A stretch of 64,000 nucleotides of DNA, taken from positions 1 through 64,000 of the forward strand of contig JBCCYF010000008.1 in the NCBI GenBank assembly GCA_039190275.1, read 5' to 3'. Source of the stretch: Halovulum sp039190275. GTDB lineage: Bacteria > Pseudomonadota > Alphaproteobacteria > Rhodobacterales > Rhodobacteraceae. This document shows positions 25,509 through 33,895 of this stretch, in pieces. How positions within the stretch are numbered: the first letter of the stretch is position 1; each line of letters opens with the position of its first letter. The translations under genes were made by a program, and so were the position numbers. The notes under the pieces are model-generated. The model made no database searches. It saw nothing but the letters and a program-made list of their open reading frames with translations, and was not told where the DNA came from.

Positions 25509-26699
25509 CTAAGGTTGTAGGTCGCAAATGTAAAAACCGTCACCGACCTCACCCGGGGCGAGACGCCGCTCCTGTCGGATCTTGCCGGCGCCCCAGCGTT
25601 CCAGCGCTGCCCTTGGCTGCGCTTCATTCTCTGACCAAAGGCTTGAACAGGTTGCGTAAACCAACTGCCCGCCCGGGCGAAGAAGCGTTCTTGCACGGTC
25701 CAATATCTCACCCTGGGTGCGCACAAGTCCGGTCAGGACAGACGCCGAGATTCGCCATTTCTGGTCCGGATTTCGCCGGTATGCGCCTGTGCCACTGCAG
25801 GGCGCGTCGATCAGGATGCGGTCAAACTGTCCGACGGCATCGGCCAGCGTGGCGTCATCCGCCAGCCGGATGCGTGCGCCCGCCCGATCAGCACGCACCG
25901 GCAGGTTGCGCATCCGCGCCGGATTGACATCGTAGGCGGTGACCTCACCATCCGGCCCCATCACCGCAGCCAGGGCGAGTGTTTTGCCGCCACCACCCGC
26001 GCACAGATCCAACACACGTTCGCCCGGCACGGGCCGGATAACGCTGGTCACAAGTTGGCTGGCAGCATCCTGCAACTCCACCCAGCCATTCTGGTAGGCC
26101 GCGCTACCGGCAACCTTGCGCGGTTGGCTGAGCACGCGAAGGGCATGCGGGACAGCCTCAACAGGGGCGGTTTCGATCCCCTCTGCGGCAAGGGCGTCGC
26201 GCGCCTGCGCCCGTGTCGCCCGGAGCTGATTGACCCTGAGGTCGACCGGCGCCCGGCCTTGCAGCACACGAGCCTCCGCATCGACCTGTTGTGCCGACAG
26301 ACCGCCCTCCCCCCAGGCCTCCAGTAAGAACGCTGGCATATCGAGGGCCACCGGGCGCGGCGCCCCGGCGAGATCCCTGAGTGCGGCGGCCTCGGCATCC
26401 GTGAGCGCGGATGGCGCGTAGGGGCCCTCTCCGAATACAAGGAACCCATCGGCGCTGGTCAACGCCAGCAATCCTGTCACCAGCGCACGACCGGTCTCGT
26501 CGGTCGCGCCCGAGGCCCATAGCGCGCTGCTCCGCCGCCGCAGCGTGTCGAACACCAGGTCGCGGACCGCAGCGCGGTCCTTTGAACCTGCAAACCGGCT
26601 CCGGCGCGCCCAGCGCGTCAGCGCCCGTTCGGCCGGTTCGTCACGGACGATATCATCCAACACCTCAATTGCGGCGGACAGGCGGGCGGCGGGCGTCAA
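25509..26699 (-). CDS. RsmB/NOP-family rRNA (cytosine-C5) methyltransferase
   Basis: 396 residues. N-terminal NusB-like helical domain (AARLSAAIEVLDDIVRDEPA), then the SAM-dependent methyltransferase: RVLDLCAGGGGKTLALAA, YDVNPARMRNLPVR, ILIDAPCSGTGAYRRNPDQK and LVYATCSSLWSENEA with the catalytic Cys. It methylates a cytosine in rRNA; which position cannot be decided here. The start is TTG at 26699, since the N-terminus then matches the family (MTPAARL) and no ATG is available nearby. It lies six bases downstream of the guaB stop, so it is co-transcribed with guaB. Confidence 0.92.
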   Translation of the reverse strand: MTPAARLSAAIEVLDDIVRDEPAERALTRWARRSRFAGSKDRAAVRDLVFDTLRRRSSALWASGATDETGRALVTGLLALTSADGFLVFGEGPYAPSALTDAEAAALRDLAGAPRPVALDMPAFLLEAWGEGGLSAQQVDAEARVLQGRAPVDLRVNQLRATRAQARDALAAEGIETAPVEAVPHALRVLSQPRKVAGSAAYQNGWVELQDAASQLVTSVIRPVPGERVLDLCAGGGGKTLALAAVMGPDGEVTAYDVNPARMRNLPVRADRAGARIRLADDATLADAVGQFDRILIDAPCSGTGAYRRNPDQKWRISASVLTGLVRTQGEILDRARTLLRPGGQLVYATCSSLWSENEAQPRAALERWGAGKIRQERRLAPGEVGDGFYICDLQP

Positions 26700-26705
26700 A
26701 AGGAC

Positions 26706-28151
26706 TCACCCGATCCGGTAATTGGGACTCTCGCGCGTGATCTGAACATCGTGCACATGGCTTTCGGTCAGCCCGGCGCCGGTGATCTTGACGAAGGCAC
26801 AGTTACTGCGCATATCGGGAATGGTCGCACAGCCCGTGTATCCCATGGCGGCACGCAACCCTCCGACCAGCTGGTGCACCACCGCCCCGGCCGCACCTTT
26901 GTAGGGAACCTGCCCCTCGATCCCCTCAGGGACCAGCTTGTCGCCCGAGGCTTCGGCCTGGAAGTACCTGTCCGCAGATCCGCGCGCCATCGCCCCGACG
27001 CTACCCATGCCCCGGTAGGCTTTGAAACTCCGGCCCTGATACAGAATGACCTCGCCCGGCGCCTCATCAGTCCCGGCAAGCATTGATCCCACCATGGCGC
27101 AATCGGCTCCTGCAGCGATGGCCTTTGCAAAATCTCCCGAGAACTTGATCCCGCCATCGGCAATCACCGGCGTTCCGTCCGACGCCTCGGCGCAGTCGGC
27201 AATCGCCGTCAACTGCGGCACGCCGACCCCGGCCACAATCCGCGTGGTGCAGATCGAGCCGGGCCCAATGCCGACCTTGACCGCATCCGCCCCGGCCAGG
27301 ATCAAAGACCGGGTCGCGGCAGCGGTGGCAACATTACCGGCGATCACCTGCACATCATTGGACAGGGCCTTTACACGGCTGACTGCCTCACCCACGCTGG
27401 CGGAATGGCCATGTGCGGTGTCGATGACAACGACATCCACACCTGCATCGATCAGGGCCTCGGAGCGCGCAAAGCCTTTGTCACCAACAGTGGTGGCGGC
27501 GGCAACACGCAGACGTCCAAGCGCATCCTTGCAGGCCTGCGGGTTCAGCACCGCCTGTTCAATATCCTTGATCGTCAGCAGGCCTGTCAGCCGGTCTTTG
27601 GCATCCACGACGAGGAGCTTTTCGATCCGCCGCGCGTGCATCAGGCTTTTGGCCTCGGCCAGATCGGCCGGTTCGCGCAGCATAGCCAGGCCATCGCTGG
27701 TCATCATCGCGGCGACAGGGGTCGCCTCATCGGTGACGAACCGCATGTCCCGATTGGTCAGAATGCCCACGACGCGGCCGTCGCGCACCACCGGGAAGCC
27801 GGTGATCCGGTACCGGTCTGCCAGTGCCTTGGCATCCGCCAGCGTCTGATCTGGGGTCAAGGTTATAGGGTTGTAGACGACCCCGCTTTCAAAGCGCTTT
27901 ACACGGCGAACCTGGGCCGCCTGTTCATCCTGCGACAGGTTTCTGTGCAGCACCCCTATGCCACCCGCCTGCGCCATGGCGATGGCCATTTTTGCCTCGG
28001 TCACCGTATCCATGGCAGAGCTGACCACCGGGATGTTGAGTGCGATGGACCGGGTCAACCGTGTCGCCGTGTTTGCATCTGCGGGAAGCACGGCGGATGC
28101 GCCCGGTACAAGCAGTACATCGTCGAACGTCAGTGCCTCGCGAATCTCCAT
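26706..28151 (-). CDS. guaB: IMP dehydrogenase
   Basis: Oxidises IMP to XMP, the committed step to guanine nucleotides. 481 residues. TIM barrel with ALTFDDVLLVPGASAVLP at the N-terminus, SSAMDTVTEAKMAIAMAQ, two CBS domains (about 90-205), the active-site loop IGPGSICTTRIVAGVGVP with the catalytic Cys, VIADGGIKFSGDF, the YRGMGSVGAM flap and a closing EGQVPYKG. ATG at 28151 has AGGAG at the correct distance. guaA, which acts next, is elsewhere in the window. Confidence 0.97.
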   Translation of the reverse strand: MEIREALTFDDVLLVPGASAVLPADANTATRLTRSIALNIPVVSSAMDTVTEAKMAIAMAQAGGIGVLHRNLSQDEQAAQVRRVKRFESGVVYNPITLTPDQTLADAKALADRYRITGFPVVRDGRVVGILTNRDMRFVTDEATPVAAMMTSDGLAMLREPADLAEAKSLMHARRIEKLLVVDAKDRLTGLLTIKDIEQAVLNPQACKDALGRLRVAAATTVGDKGFARSEALIDAGVDVVVIDTAHGHSASVGEAVSRVKALSNDVQVIAGNVATAAATRSLILAGADAVKVGIGPGSICTTRIVAGVGVPQLTAIADCAEASDGTPVIADGGIKFSGDFAKAIAAGADCAMVGSMLAGTDEAPGEVILYQGRSFKAYRGMGSVGAMARGSADRYFQAEASGDKLVPEGIEGQVPYKGAAGAVVHQLVGGLRAAMGYTGCATIPDMRSNCAFVKITGAGLTESHVHDVQITRESPNYRIG

Positions 28152-28351
28152 GGTCTGCTCCTGCTGGGGCCCGTCTGGCACGTTCCTATTCCACGCAACG
28201 GCGGAAAAAGGAAGCCCCGTTGGGGGTGTGAGGTAAGCACCGCGCCGGGATCGATTTTGATCCACGGCCGCGACACCGATCAGGATGTGCACCTAAGCGC
28301 TGGCGTGCCCCGCGTCGGCAGGGCTATGCGGGATCGGCGCGGGCACCCGCC

Positions 28352-29074
28352 CTACCCCGCCGCATTGCCGCGGAAACCGGTTGCCACGACGAACTTTTCG
28401 GAACTGTCGGACCGGCTCGCCGGGGGTTTCAAATGCCTGACCTGCGCATAGTCCCGTTTCAATTGCGCCTGCAATGTCTGTTCCGCGCCCCCGGCCAGTA
28501 CCTTGGCAACAAAGGTCCCGCCGGGATCCAGCACCTCCCGCGCCAGCTCGGCGGCGGCTTCGCACAATGCCATGATCCGCAGATGGTCGGTCTGTTTGTG
28601 GCCGCTGGAGGCCGCCGCCATGTCGGACATGACCACATCCGCGGCACCGTCCAACCAGCCCTTTATGCTGTCTTCCGCGCCTGCGCTCAGGAAGTCCAGC
28701 ACATGAAGCTCCGCTCCCGGGATCGGCTCCACCTCCTGAATGTCAATGCCCAGCACGGTGCCGACAGCCTTGCCCCGCCTTTCACCCAGGGCGTTGACCC
28801 TTGGCACGGCCACCTGACACCAACCGCCCGGCGCGCATCCCAGGTCCAACACCCGCGCCCCAGGCACAAGGAAGCGGAATTTATCATCCAACTCCAGTAT
28901 CTTGAATGCGGCCCGCCCGCGATACCCCTCGCGCTTGGCCCGCTGGACATAGGGGTCGTTCAGCTGTCGTTCCAACCATCGGGTTGAGCTGAGGCGGCGC
29001 CCCTTGGCGGATTTGACACGCACCTTCAGATCCCGTTGTCCGCGCCCCGAAGTCGTGCGCTTACCGCCCGACAT
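28352..29074 (-). CDS. rlmE: 23S rRNA (uridine-2'-O) methyltransferase RlmE
   Basis: 240 residues of the FtsJ/RrmJ family, which methylates U2552 of 23S rRNA. Visible: SSTRWLERQLNDPYVQRA, REGYRGRAAFKILELDDKF with the catalytic Lys, ARVLDLGCAPGGWCQVA (SAM site), VVMSDMAAASSGHKQTDHLR with the catalytic Asp, and GGTFVAKVLAGGAE with the second Lys. A basic N-terminal stretch (GGKRTTSGRGQRDLKVRVK) is common in alphaproteobacterial members. ATG at 29074 overlaps the upstream Ppx/GppA-type gene by 14 bases, indicating one operon. Confidence 0.95.
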   Translation of the reverse strand: MSGGKRTTSGRGQRDLKVRVKSAKGRRLSSTRWLERQLNDPYVQRAKREGYRGRAAFKILELDDKFRFLVPGARVLDLGCAPGGWCQVAVPRVNALGERRGKAVGTVLGIDIQEVEPIPGAELHVLDFLSAGAEDSIKGWLDGAADVVMSDMAAASSGHKQTDHLRIMALCEAAAELAREVLDPGGTFVAKVLAGGAEQTLQAQLKRDYAQVRHLKPPASRSDSSEKFVVATGFRGNAAG

Positions 29075-30209
29075 ACCGTCCCCCCGCGACAAGAGCACCC
29101 TTGCGGTACATCATCGAAAGCAAGATCCCCTCGCGCAGGCCACGGTCGGCGACACCCAACTGGTCGGTTGGCCAGATCCGAAGAAGTGTCTGCAGGATTG
29201 CTGCCCCCGACAGGATCAACTCTGCCCTGTCTTTCCCGATAGAGGGTTCAGCCTGACGGCCCTCGGGTCCCAGAGAGACAAGCCGCGAGATCACCGCTTC
29301 GATCTGCGCCTCGGTCAGGGTCAGGCCGTCGACCTTGCGTCGATCATAACGCTTCAGACCCAGATGTGCCGATGCAACCGTCGTTACAGTGCCCGAGGTT
29401 CCGATCATCTGGAACCCGGTAACCCCCTGCAAGACACCCAGATCCTGATAGGGAAGAAAGCTGCTGAGGTGCTCTTCAAAGTACCAGGACATCAGCGCAA
29501 AGCGGGCGCTTTCATCTTCCACGTCATCGTATATTTCATGTAGCGTCGCGACACCCAGGGGCACGGAGATGAAATCGACGATCCGCGCAATACCGGATTT
29601 GCCGCCCGCGCTGGCACGGTTCCGGATATCCAGATCCGCCACCGCCGCTGGCCGCTTGTCCGGCGGAACGTCTGACACGTCGATCCACACCAGTTCGGTC
29701 GAGCCGCCGCCGATGTCGAAAACCAGCACATGCTCCGAGTCCGGTCCAACCAACGGGGCGCAGGAGATTACGGCAAGCCGCGCCTCCTCCTCCGGACGTA
29801 TGACCTCCAGGGTCAGCCCGGTGCGTTTTTGAACCTGTGACAGGAAAGATACGCCGTTGCGTGCGCGGCGGCAGGCCTCGGTCGCCACCAGCCGGGTGTT
29901 TTGGACGTTGAGTTTCCGCAGCTTTGACGCACAGACCTGAAGTGCGCGAACGGTCCGCTCAATCGACGTACGCGACAAAGCACCCGTGCGCTCCAGGTCG
30001 GCCCCCAATCGGACCGATTTCGCGAATGCATCCACAATCTTGAACTGATGTCCGTGCGGTACGGCGATCAGCATACGACACGAATTGGTGCCGAGGTCCA
30101 GCGCCGCATAAAGCTCACCGGACGCCTGCGCAGGGGCGCGCGCCACTCGCCCACTGGCCTGGGCGCGCCGGGATGTTTCCTGCGCAGAAAGAGACATCTT
30201 CTGCGCCAT
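29061..30209 (-). CDS. Ppx/GppA-family phosphatase
   Basis: 382 residues. ASKHA fold seen in YAALDLGTNSCRMLIAVP (phosphate 1), VLVFDIGGGSTELVWID (phosphate 2) and QMIGTSGTVTTVA. The family hydrolyses polyphosphate or pppGpp; single-domain members like this one cannot be assigned to either by inspection. The first 35 residues are a low-complexity Ala/Arg/Ser leader. ATG at 30209 was chosen over a TTG at 30221; ATG 30197 is also possible. It overlaps rlmE, which suggests translational coupling. Confidence 0.92.
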   Translation of the reverse strand: MAQKMSLSAQETSRRAQASGRVARAPAQASGELYAALDLGTNSCRMLIAVPHGHQFKIVDAFAKSVRLGADLERTGALSRTSIERTVRALQVCASKLRKLNVQNTRLVATEACRRARNGVSFLSQVQKRTGLTLEVIRPEEEARLAVISCAPLVGPDSEHVLVFDIGGGSTELVWIDVSDVPPDKRPAAVADLDIRNRASAGGKSGIARIVDFISVPLGVATLHEIYDDVEDESARFALMSWYFEEHLSSFLPYQDLGVLQGVTGFQMIGTSGTVTTVASAHLGLKRYDRRKVDGLTLTEAQIEAVISRLVSLGPEGRQAEPSIGKDRAELILSGAAILQTLLRIWPTDQLGVADRGLREGILLSMMYRKGALVAGGRYVGR

Positions 30210-30388
30210 TGTATTCGCCAATCCAGCAGGACCCGCGGTTGTGCGGGGACCGTTTGAATTGAGGCTACATCATGACACGGCTACCGCGCAACCTTGGCGC
30301 GCATCGGATCGGATTAAATTTGGCGCGGCGACCCGGACGGCGGTCTCGGGTCGGCATGCCACCCCGATGTGCGTTGTCGCGGTACAGG

Positions 30389-31288
30389 TCAGCCGGCGCC
30401 GCCCTGTGCCGCCATGGCCATTGGAACGGTTTCACACCCCAGCGCGCGGGCAATGCTGTACGTCAGGTCCGGTTTGTTGAGCGTATAGAAATGCAGATGC
30501 TCGCACCCTGCGTTGATCAGGTGATCGCACATCTCGGTCGCAATAGCGGTGGCGAGGAGGGTCTGATCGTCCTCTGTCCGGGCGTTGGCAAAGGCACGGT
30601 GCATCCAGTCCGGCACGCTGGCCCCGCATCTGATCGCAAAACGGGCCATGCGCTCGAAATTCTCAATGGGTAGAATCCCGGGAATGATCGGCGCCGTTAT
30701 CCCCGCGGCGGCCGCCCGGTCGCGGAACCGAAGATAGTGATCAGCCTCGAAGAAAAACTGTGTGATTGCCTGATCCGCCCCGGCCGCGATTTTACGCTTG
30801 AGGATGGCGATGTCAGCTTCGGGCGATGCAGCCTCGGGGTGGGTTTCGGGATAGGCGGATACTGTGACATCAAAACCGGCTTCGGCCACGGCAGTCACCA
30901 GCTCCACCGATCCCGAAAACCCCTGGCTGTGGGGCTGGAACCTGTCAGTCCCCTTTGGCGGATCGCCCCGCAGGGCAACAATGCGCCGCAGGCCCAAATC
31001 GCGATAACTGCGCGCGACCGCCATGGTTTCATCCCGCGAGGCACCGACACAGGTCAAATGGCCCGCGACCGACAAGCGTGCCCGATCCTGGATCGTCCGA
31101 ATGGCAGCCTGAGTCCGTGCGCGCGTCGTGCCGCCCGCGCCGTAGGTGACCGAAACATACTTCGGTGCCAGTGGCGCCAGACGTTCGACGGAACGCCAAA
31201 GTTGCAATGTCGCGTCAGTCGACTGTGGGGGGAAAAACTCGAATGAAAGAGAAACGGGTGAATCACCCGTTTTCGATAAATAGGTCAT
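30389..31288 (-). CDS. metF: methylenetetrahydrofolate reductase [NAD(P)H]
   Basis: 299 residues. Makes 5-methyltetrahydrofolate for methionine synthesis. TIM barrel with FAD: SLSFEFFPPQSTDATLQLW with the catalytic Glu, YVSVTYGAGGTTRARTQAAI, AGHLTCVGASRDE, RIVALRGDPPKG, FDVTVSAYPETHPEA, ADQAITQFFFEADHYLRF and APIIPGILPI. ATG at 31288. It is divergent from the one-carbon operon at 31517, which carries a second, MetF-like protein and a methyltetrahydrofolate:corrinoid methyltransferase. The pathway logic suggests common control of this gap. Confidence 0.96.
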   Translation of the reverse strand: MTYLSKTGDSPVSLSFEFFPPQSTDATLQLWRSVERLAPLAPKYVSVTYGAGGTTRARTQAAIRTIQDRARLSVAGHLTCVGASRDETMAVARSYRDLGLRRIVALRGDPPKGTDRFQPHSQGFSGSVELVTAVAEAGFDVTVSAYPETHPEAASPEADIAILKRKIAAGADQAITQFFFEADHYLRFRDRAAAAGITAPIIPGILPIENFERMARFAIRCGASVPDWMHRAFANARTEDDQTLLATAIATEMCDHLINAGCEHLHFYTLNKPDLTYSIARALGCETVPMAMAAQGGAG

Positions 31289-31335
31289 AAGCGCCGGTTC
31301 CTACCGTCAAAGCGTTTCGCTGCGCGCCTTATACG

Positions 31336-31427
31336 GCATTAATCCGACCGCTTAAAGCCCGAATACGACCTATAGGCCGCCAGTCGATAAGGACTTGTTA
31401 ACGACCTGCAGATCAGAGCATTAATCC
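31336..31427. repeat. 10-bp direct repeats between metF and the one-carbon operon
   Basis: GCATTAATCC occurs at 31336-31345 and again at 31418-31427, 82 bases apart, in the 228-base gap between two divergent one-carbon transcription units. Such paired sites may be an operator for a common regulator. No riboswitch signature (SAM, SAH, cobalamin) was recognised. Confidence 0.4.
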
Positions 31428-31516
31428 AGAGTGCGGCTGAATCGTCGGCGCACAGACCCTTGTCTCCCGGGCAAAGCCGCCGGGCGCACAGGATCGCAAG
31501 CATACAAGGATTGGCC

Positions 31517-31822
31517 ATGCCCGATGTGACGATTATTTACTGGCGCGACATTCCGGCACAGGTGATAGTTGGCAAGGGCCGTCGCGGCGCGAAAGTCCAA
31601 TTGCCCGAGCGCTTCGAACAGGCCATTGACAGATGCGCGATGAAGGTTGGCGCGCGGGATGCCGACGCATATCTTGCAGAATGGCGCAAAGCGGCCCCCT
31701 ATTCGGTCGAAGGCGACCCGCAAGATGTCGCTTCTGCAGAAGCAGCGCGCCTGGAGGCGGAATACGACAACGAGAAGATCAAGGTCCTGATCGCAAATGA
31801 TGGTCGAGCACCGGCCGCTTGA
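31517..31822 (+). CDS. virulence-factor family small protein of one-carbon operon
   Basis: 101 residues: MPDVTIIYWRDIPAQVIVGK, then GRRGAKVQLPERFEQAIDRC, DADAYLAEWRK and a charged C-terminal helix. I recognise it as the small family named virulence factor in databases, which accompanies methylenetetrahydrofolate reductase-like and methyltetrahydrofolate:corrinoid methyltransferase genes in Roseobacters. No enzyme motif is visible. The next gene begins 17 bases downstream, so it is the first of a three-gene operon. A supporting role in methyl transfer is inferred only from context. Confidence 0.8.
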   Translation: MPDVTIIYWRDIPAQVIVGKGRRGAKVQLPERFEQAIDRCAMKVGARDADAYLAEWRKAAPYSVEGDPQDVASAEAARLEAEYDNEKIKVLIANDGRAPAA

Positions 31823-31839
31823 GAACCTGGAGGGAGAGC

Positions 31840-32769
31840 ATGGCGCAAATCCTGTCATTTGGTCGCAAGTCGACGCCAACGTCGGTGGCTTCATCCGATG
31901 CCGTGGCCGCTTTCGCCCGAGGCTTCTCGATCGAAGTCATGCCGCGAACGGCCGAGAAAGTCTCGGATTTCCGCGCGCTGTTGCCCGCAGGCACTCGGGT
32001 TTACATCGCCCATATCGATGGGACGCCGATTGACGAGATGGTCGCGACAGCCCGGCGTCTGGTCGACGACGGTTTTCCGGTCATGCCGCATTTTCCTGCG
32101 CGAATCATCCCCGACCGCCAAACGCTGCAAAGCTGGATCGGTCGCTATGCGGATGTTGGCGTGGATCAGGCTCTTTTGCTCGCCGGCGGTGTGAACCGCC
32201 CGGCAGGAACGTTTGAAAACTCCATGCAACTCATGGAAACCGGTCTGTTCGACGCGCATGGCTTCTCGCGCCTGCATGTGGCGGGTCATCCGGAGGGAAA
32301 TCGGGACATCGACCCCGACGGATCCGACCGTGCGGTCATGGAAGCGCTGCACTGGAAGAATGCGTTCCAGAACCGGACCGATGCCAGAATGGCACTTGCA
32401 ACCCAGTTCGTATTCGAAGCCGCGCCGGTTATCGCCTGGGCCGACCGTCTGGCCGCCGAAGGGATCAGCCTGCCGATCCATATCGGCGTTGCAGGGCCCG
32501 CCAAACTGCAAACCCTGATCAAGTTCGCCATGGCCTGTGGTGTCGGTCCGAGCCTGAGGGTGCTGCAGCGGCGCGCGGCGGATCTGACCAAGCTGATGTT
32601 GCCGTTCACACCCGAGCAGGTGCTAACCGACCTTGCAAACCACAAGGCGGCGCATCCGAACTTTAACGTTGAACAGGTCCATGTCTTCCCGCTGGGTGGC
32701 ATAACAAAGTCCGGCGACTTTATGAATGAGTTCGGCCAATCCGTCGGCACCGCGGCCGCGCGGGCCTGA
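31840..32769 (+). CDS. methylenetetrahydrofolate reductase-like protein
   Basis: 309 residues with MetF-family features that are weaker than in metF at 30389: FSIEVMPRTAEKVSDF in place of SFEFFPP, VYIAHIDGTPIDEMVATARR, FPVMPHFPARIIPDRQTL, ALLLAGGVNRPAGTFENS, RLHVAGHPEGNRDI, ALATQFVFEAAPVIAW and PIHIGVAGPAKLQTLIKFAM. ATG at 31840 has GGAGGGAG upstream. It is followed after 23 bases by the corrinoid methyltransferase gene, so it probably supplies or balances methyltetrahydrofolate for it. Whether it is a true reductase or a specialised paralogue is open. Confidence 0.82.
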   Translation: MAQILSFGRKSTPTSVASSDAVAAFARGFSIEVMPRTAEKVSDFRALLPAGTRVYIAHIDGTPIDEMVATARRLVDDGFPVMPHFPARIIPDRQTLQSWIGRYADVGVDQALLLAGGVNRPAGTFENSMQLMETGLFDAHGFSRLHVAGHPEGNRDIDPDGSDRAVMEALHWKNAFQNRTDARMALATQFVFEAAPVIAWADRLAAEGISLPIHIGVAGPAKLQTLIKFAMACGVGPSLRVLQRRAADLTKLMLPFTPEQVLTDLANHKAAHPNFNVEQVHVFPLGGITKSGDFMNEFGQSVGTAAARA

Positions 32770-32792
32770 CCAACCCCAGGAAAGCAGCGCAG

Positions 32793-33725
32793 ATGACGCA
32801 GACCACCGTCGAGTCCAAGACCAAAACCGCGATCATCGGCTTTGATCAACCCTTTTGCGTTATTGGCGAGCGGATAAATCCGACGGGCCGAAAAATTCTC
32901 GCCGCGCAGTTAGAGGCGGGCGACTTCTCGACCGTTGAAAAGGACGCCCTGGAACAGGTGGCCTGCGGGGCGACGATGCTCGATGTGAATGCCGGGGTCG
33001 TATATAACTCCAACCCCAATCCGAATGAAACCGAACCGCCGCTGATGTCCAAGATGATCGCGCTGGTTCAAGGTCTGGTCGACGTACCGCTGTGCATCGA
33101 TTCAAGCGTACCGGCAGCGCTTGAGGCGGGACTGGCCGCCTGCGAGGGAAGGCCTCTGCTCAACTCGGTCACCGGGGAGGAGGATCGGTTGGAATTGGTC
33201 CTGCCGCTGGTGAAGAAATATGACGTGCCGGTTGTGGCAATCTCGAACGATGACACCGGAATTTCGGAGGACCCCGAAGTCCGCTTTGCCGTGGCAAAGA
33301 AGATTGTCGAACGGGCGGCCGATTTCGGAATACCGGCGCACGACATTGTCGTCGATCCGCTCGTCATGCCCATCGGGGCAATGGCGACGGCGGGCTTGCA
33401 AGTCTTTGAGCTGGTGCGGAAACTCAGGCTGGAGCTGGGTGTTAACACGACCTGCGGCGCGTCCAACATCTCCTTCGGGTTACCGAACCGTCACGGAATC
33501 AATGCGGCCTTTCTGCCGATGGCGATCGCCTCGGGGATGACAAGCGCCATCATGAACCCGGTCCGCCCGCAGGAGATGGAGGCGATCCGCGCCGCCAACC
33601 TTCTGGCAAACAATGACGCCAACGGCGCCCAATGGATCAAGCATAACAAGCCGCCCGTGGCCGAGGGCGAAGCACCTGCCGGCGCGCGCGGTGGACGCGA
33701 GCGCCGCCGCAGGCGAAGCGCCTGA
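32793..33725 (+). CDS. methyltetrahydrofolate:corrinoid methyltransferase (split MetH domain)
   Basis: 310 residues of the pterin-binding family that moves the methyl group between methyltetrahydrofolate and a corrinoid protein. Seen: CVIGERINPTGRKILAAQL, ACGATMLDVNAGVVYNSNPN, PLCIDSSVPAALEAGLAACE, GRPLLNSVTGEEDRLE, VVAISNDDTGISEDPEVR, DIVVDPLVMPIGAMA and TTCGASNISFGLPNRHGINAAFLPMA. The tail is strongly basic (RGGRERRRRRSA). Full MetH is about 1,200 residues; here only the folate domain is present, as in the split methionine synthases of Roseobacters. It could also serve methylamine or betaine demethylation with MttB-like enzymes. Last gene of the operon. Confidence 0.9.
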   Translation: MTQTTVESKTKTAIIGFDQPFCVIGERINPTGRKILAAQLEAGDFSTVEKDALEQVACGATMLDVNAGVVYNSNPNPNETEPPLMSKMIALVQGLVDVPLCIDSSVPAALEAGLAACEGRPLLNSVTGEEDRLELVLPLVKKYDVPVVAISNDDTGISEDPEVRFAVAKKIVERAADFGIPAHDIVVDPLVMPIGAMATAGLQVFELVRKLRLELGVNTTCGASNISFGLPNRHGINAAFLPMAIASGMTSAIMNPVRPQEMEAIRAANLLANNDANGAQWIKHNKPPVAEGEAPAGARGGRERRRRRSA

Positions 33726-33895
33726 TGCAATAGCCCTGCAAGACATCTGAACACCCGGACAGGCTGTCCAATCATCCGCGCGTCATGCCCAGCCCTATAG
33801 TCCGAACGCCACGCGCTGACGGTCCAAGGCCTACAGCAGGGACGAACCGCTGTGCGTTTTGCGTCCCCAAATCCCGGTTGGCGTACGACGAAGGC

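Noticed and set aside
31289..31516. Possible SAM or cobalamin riboswitch upstream of the one-carbon genes
   Set aside because: None of the conserved cores I know for these classes is visible.
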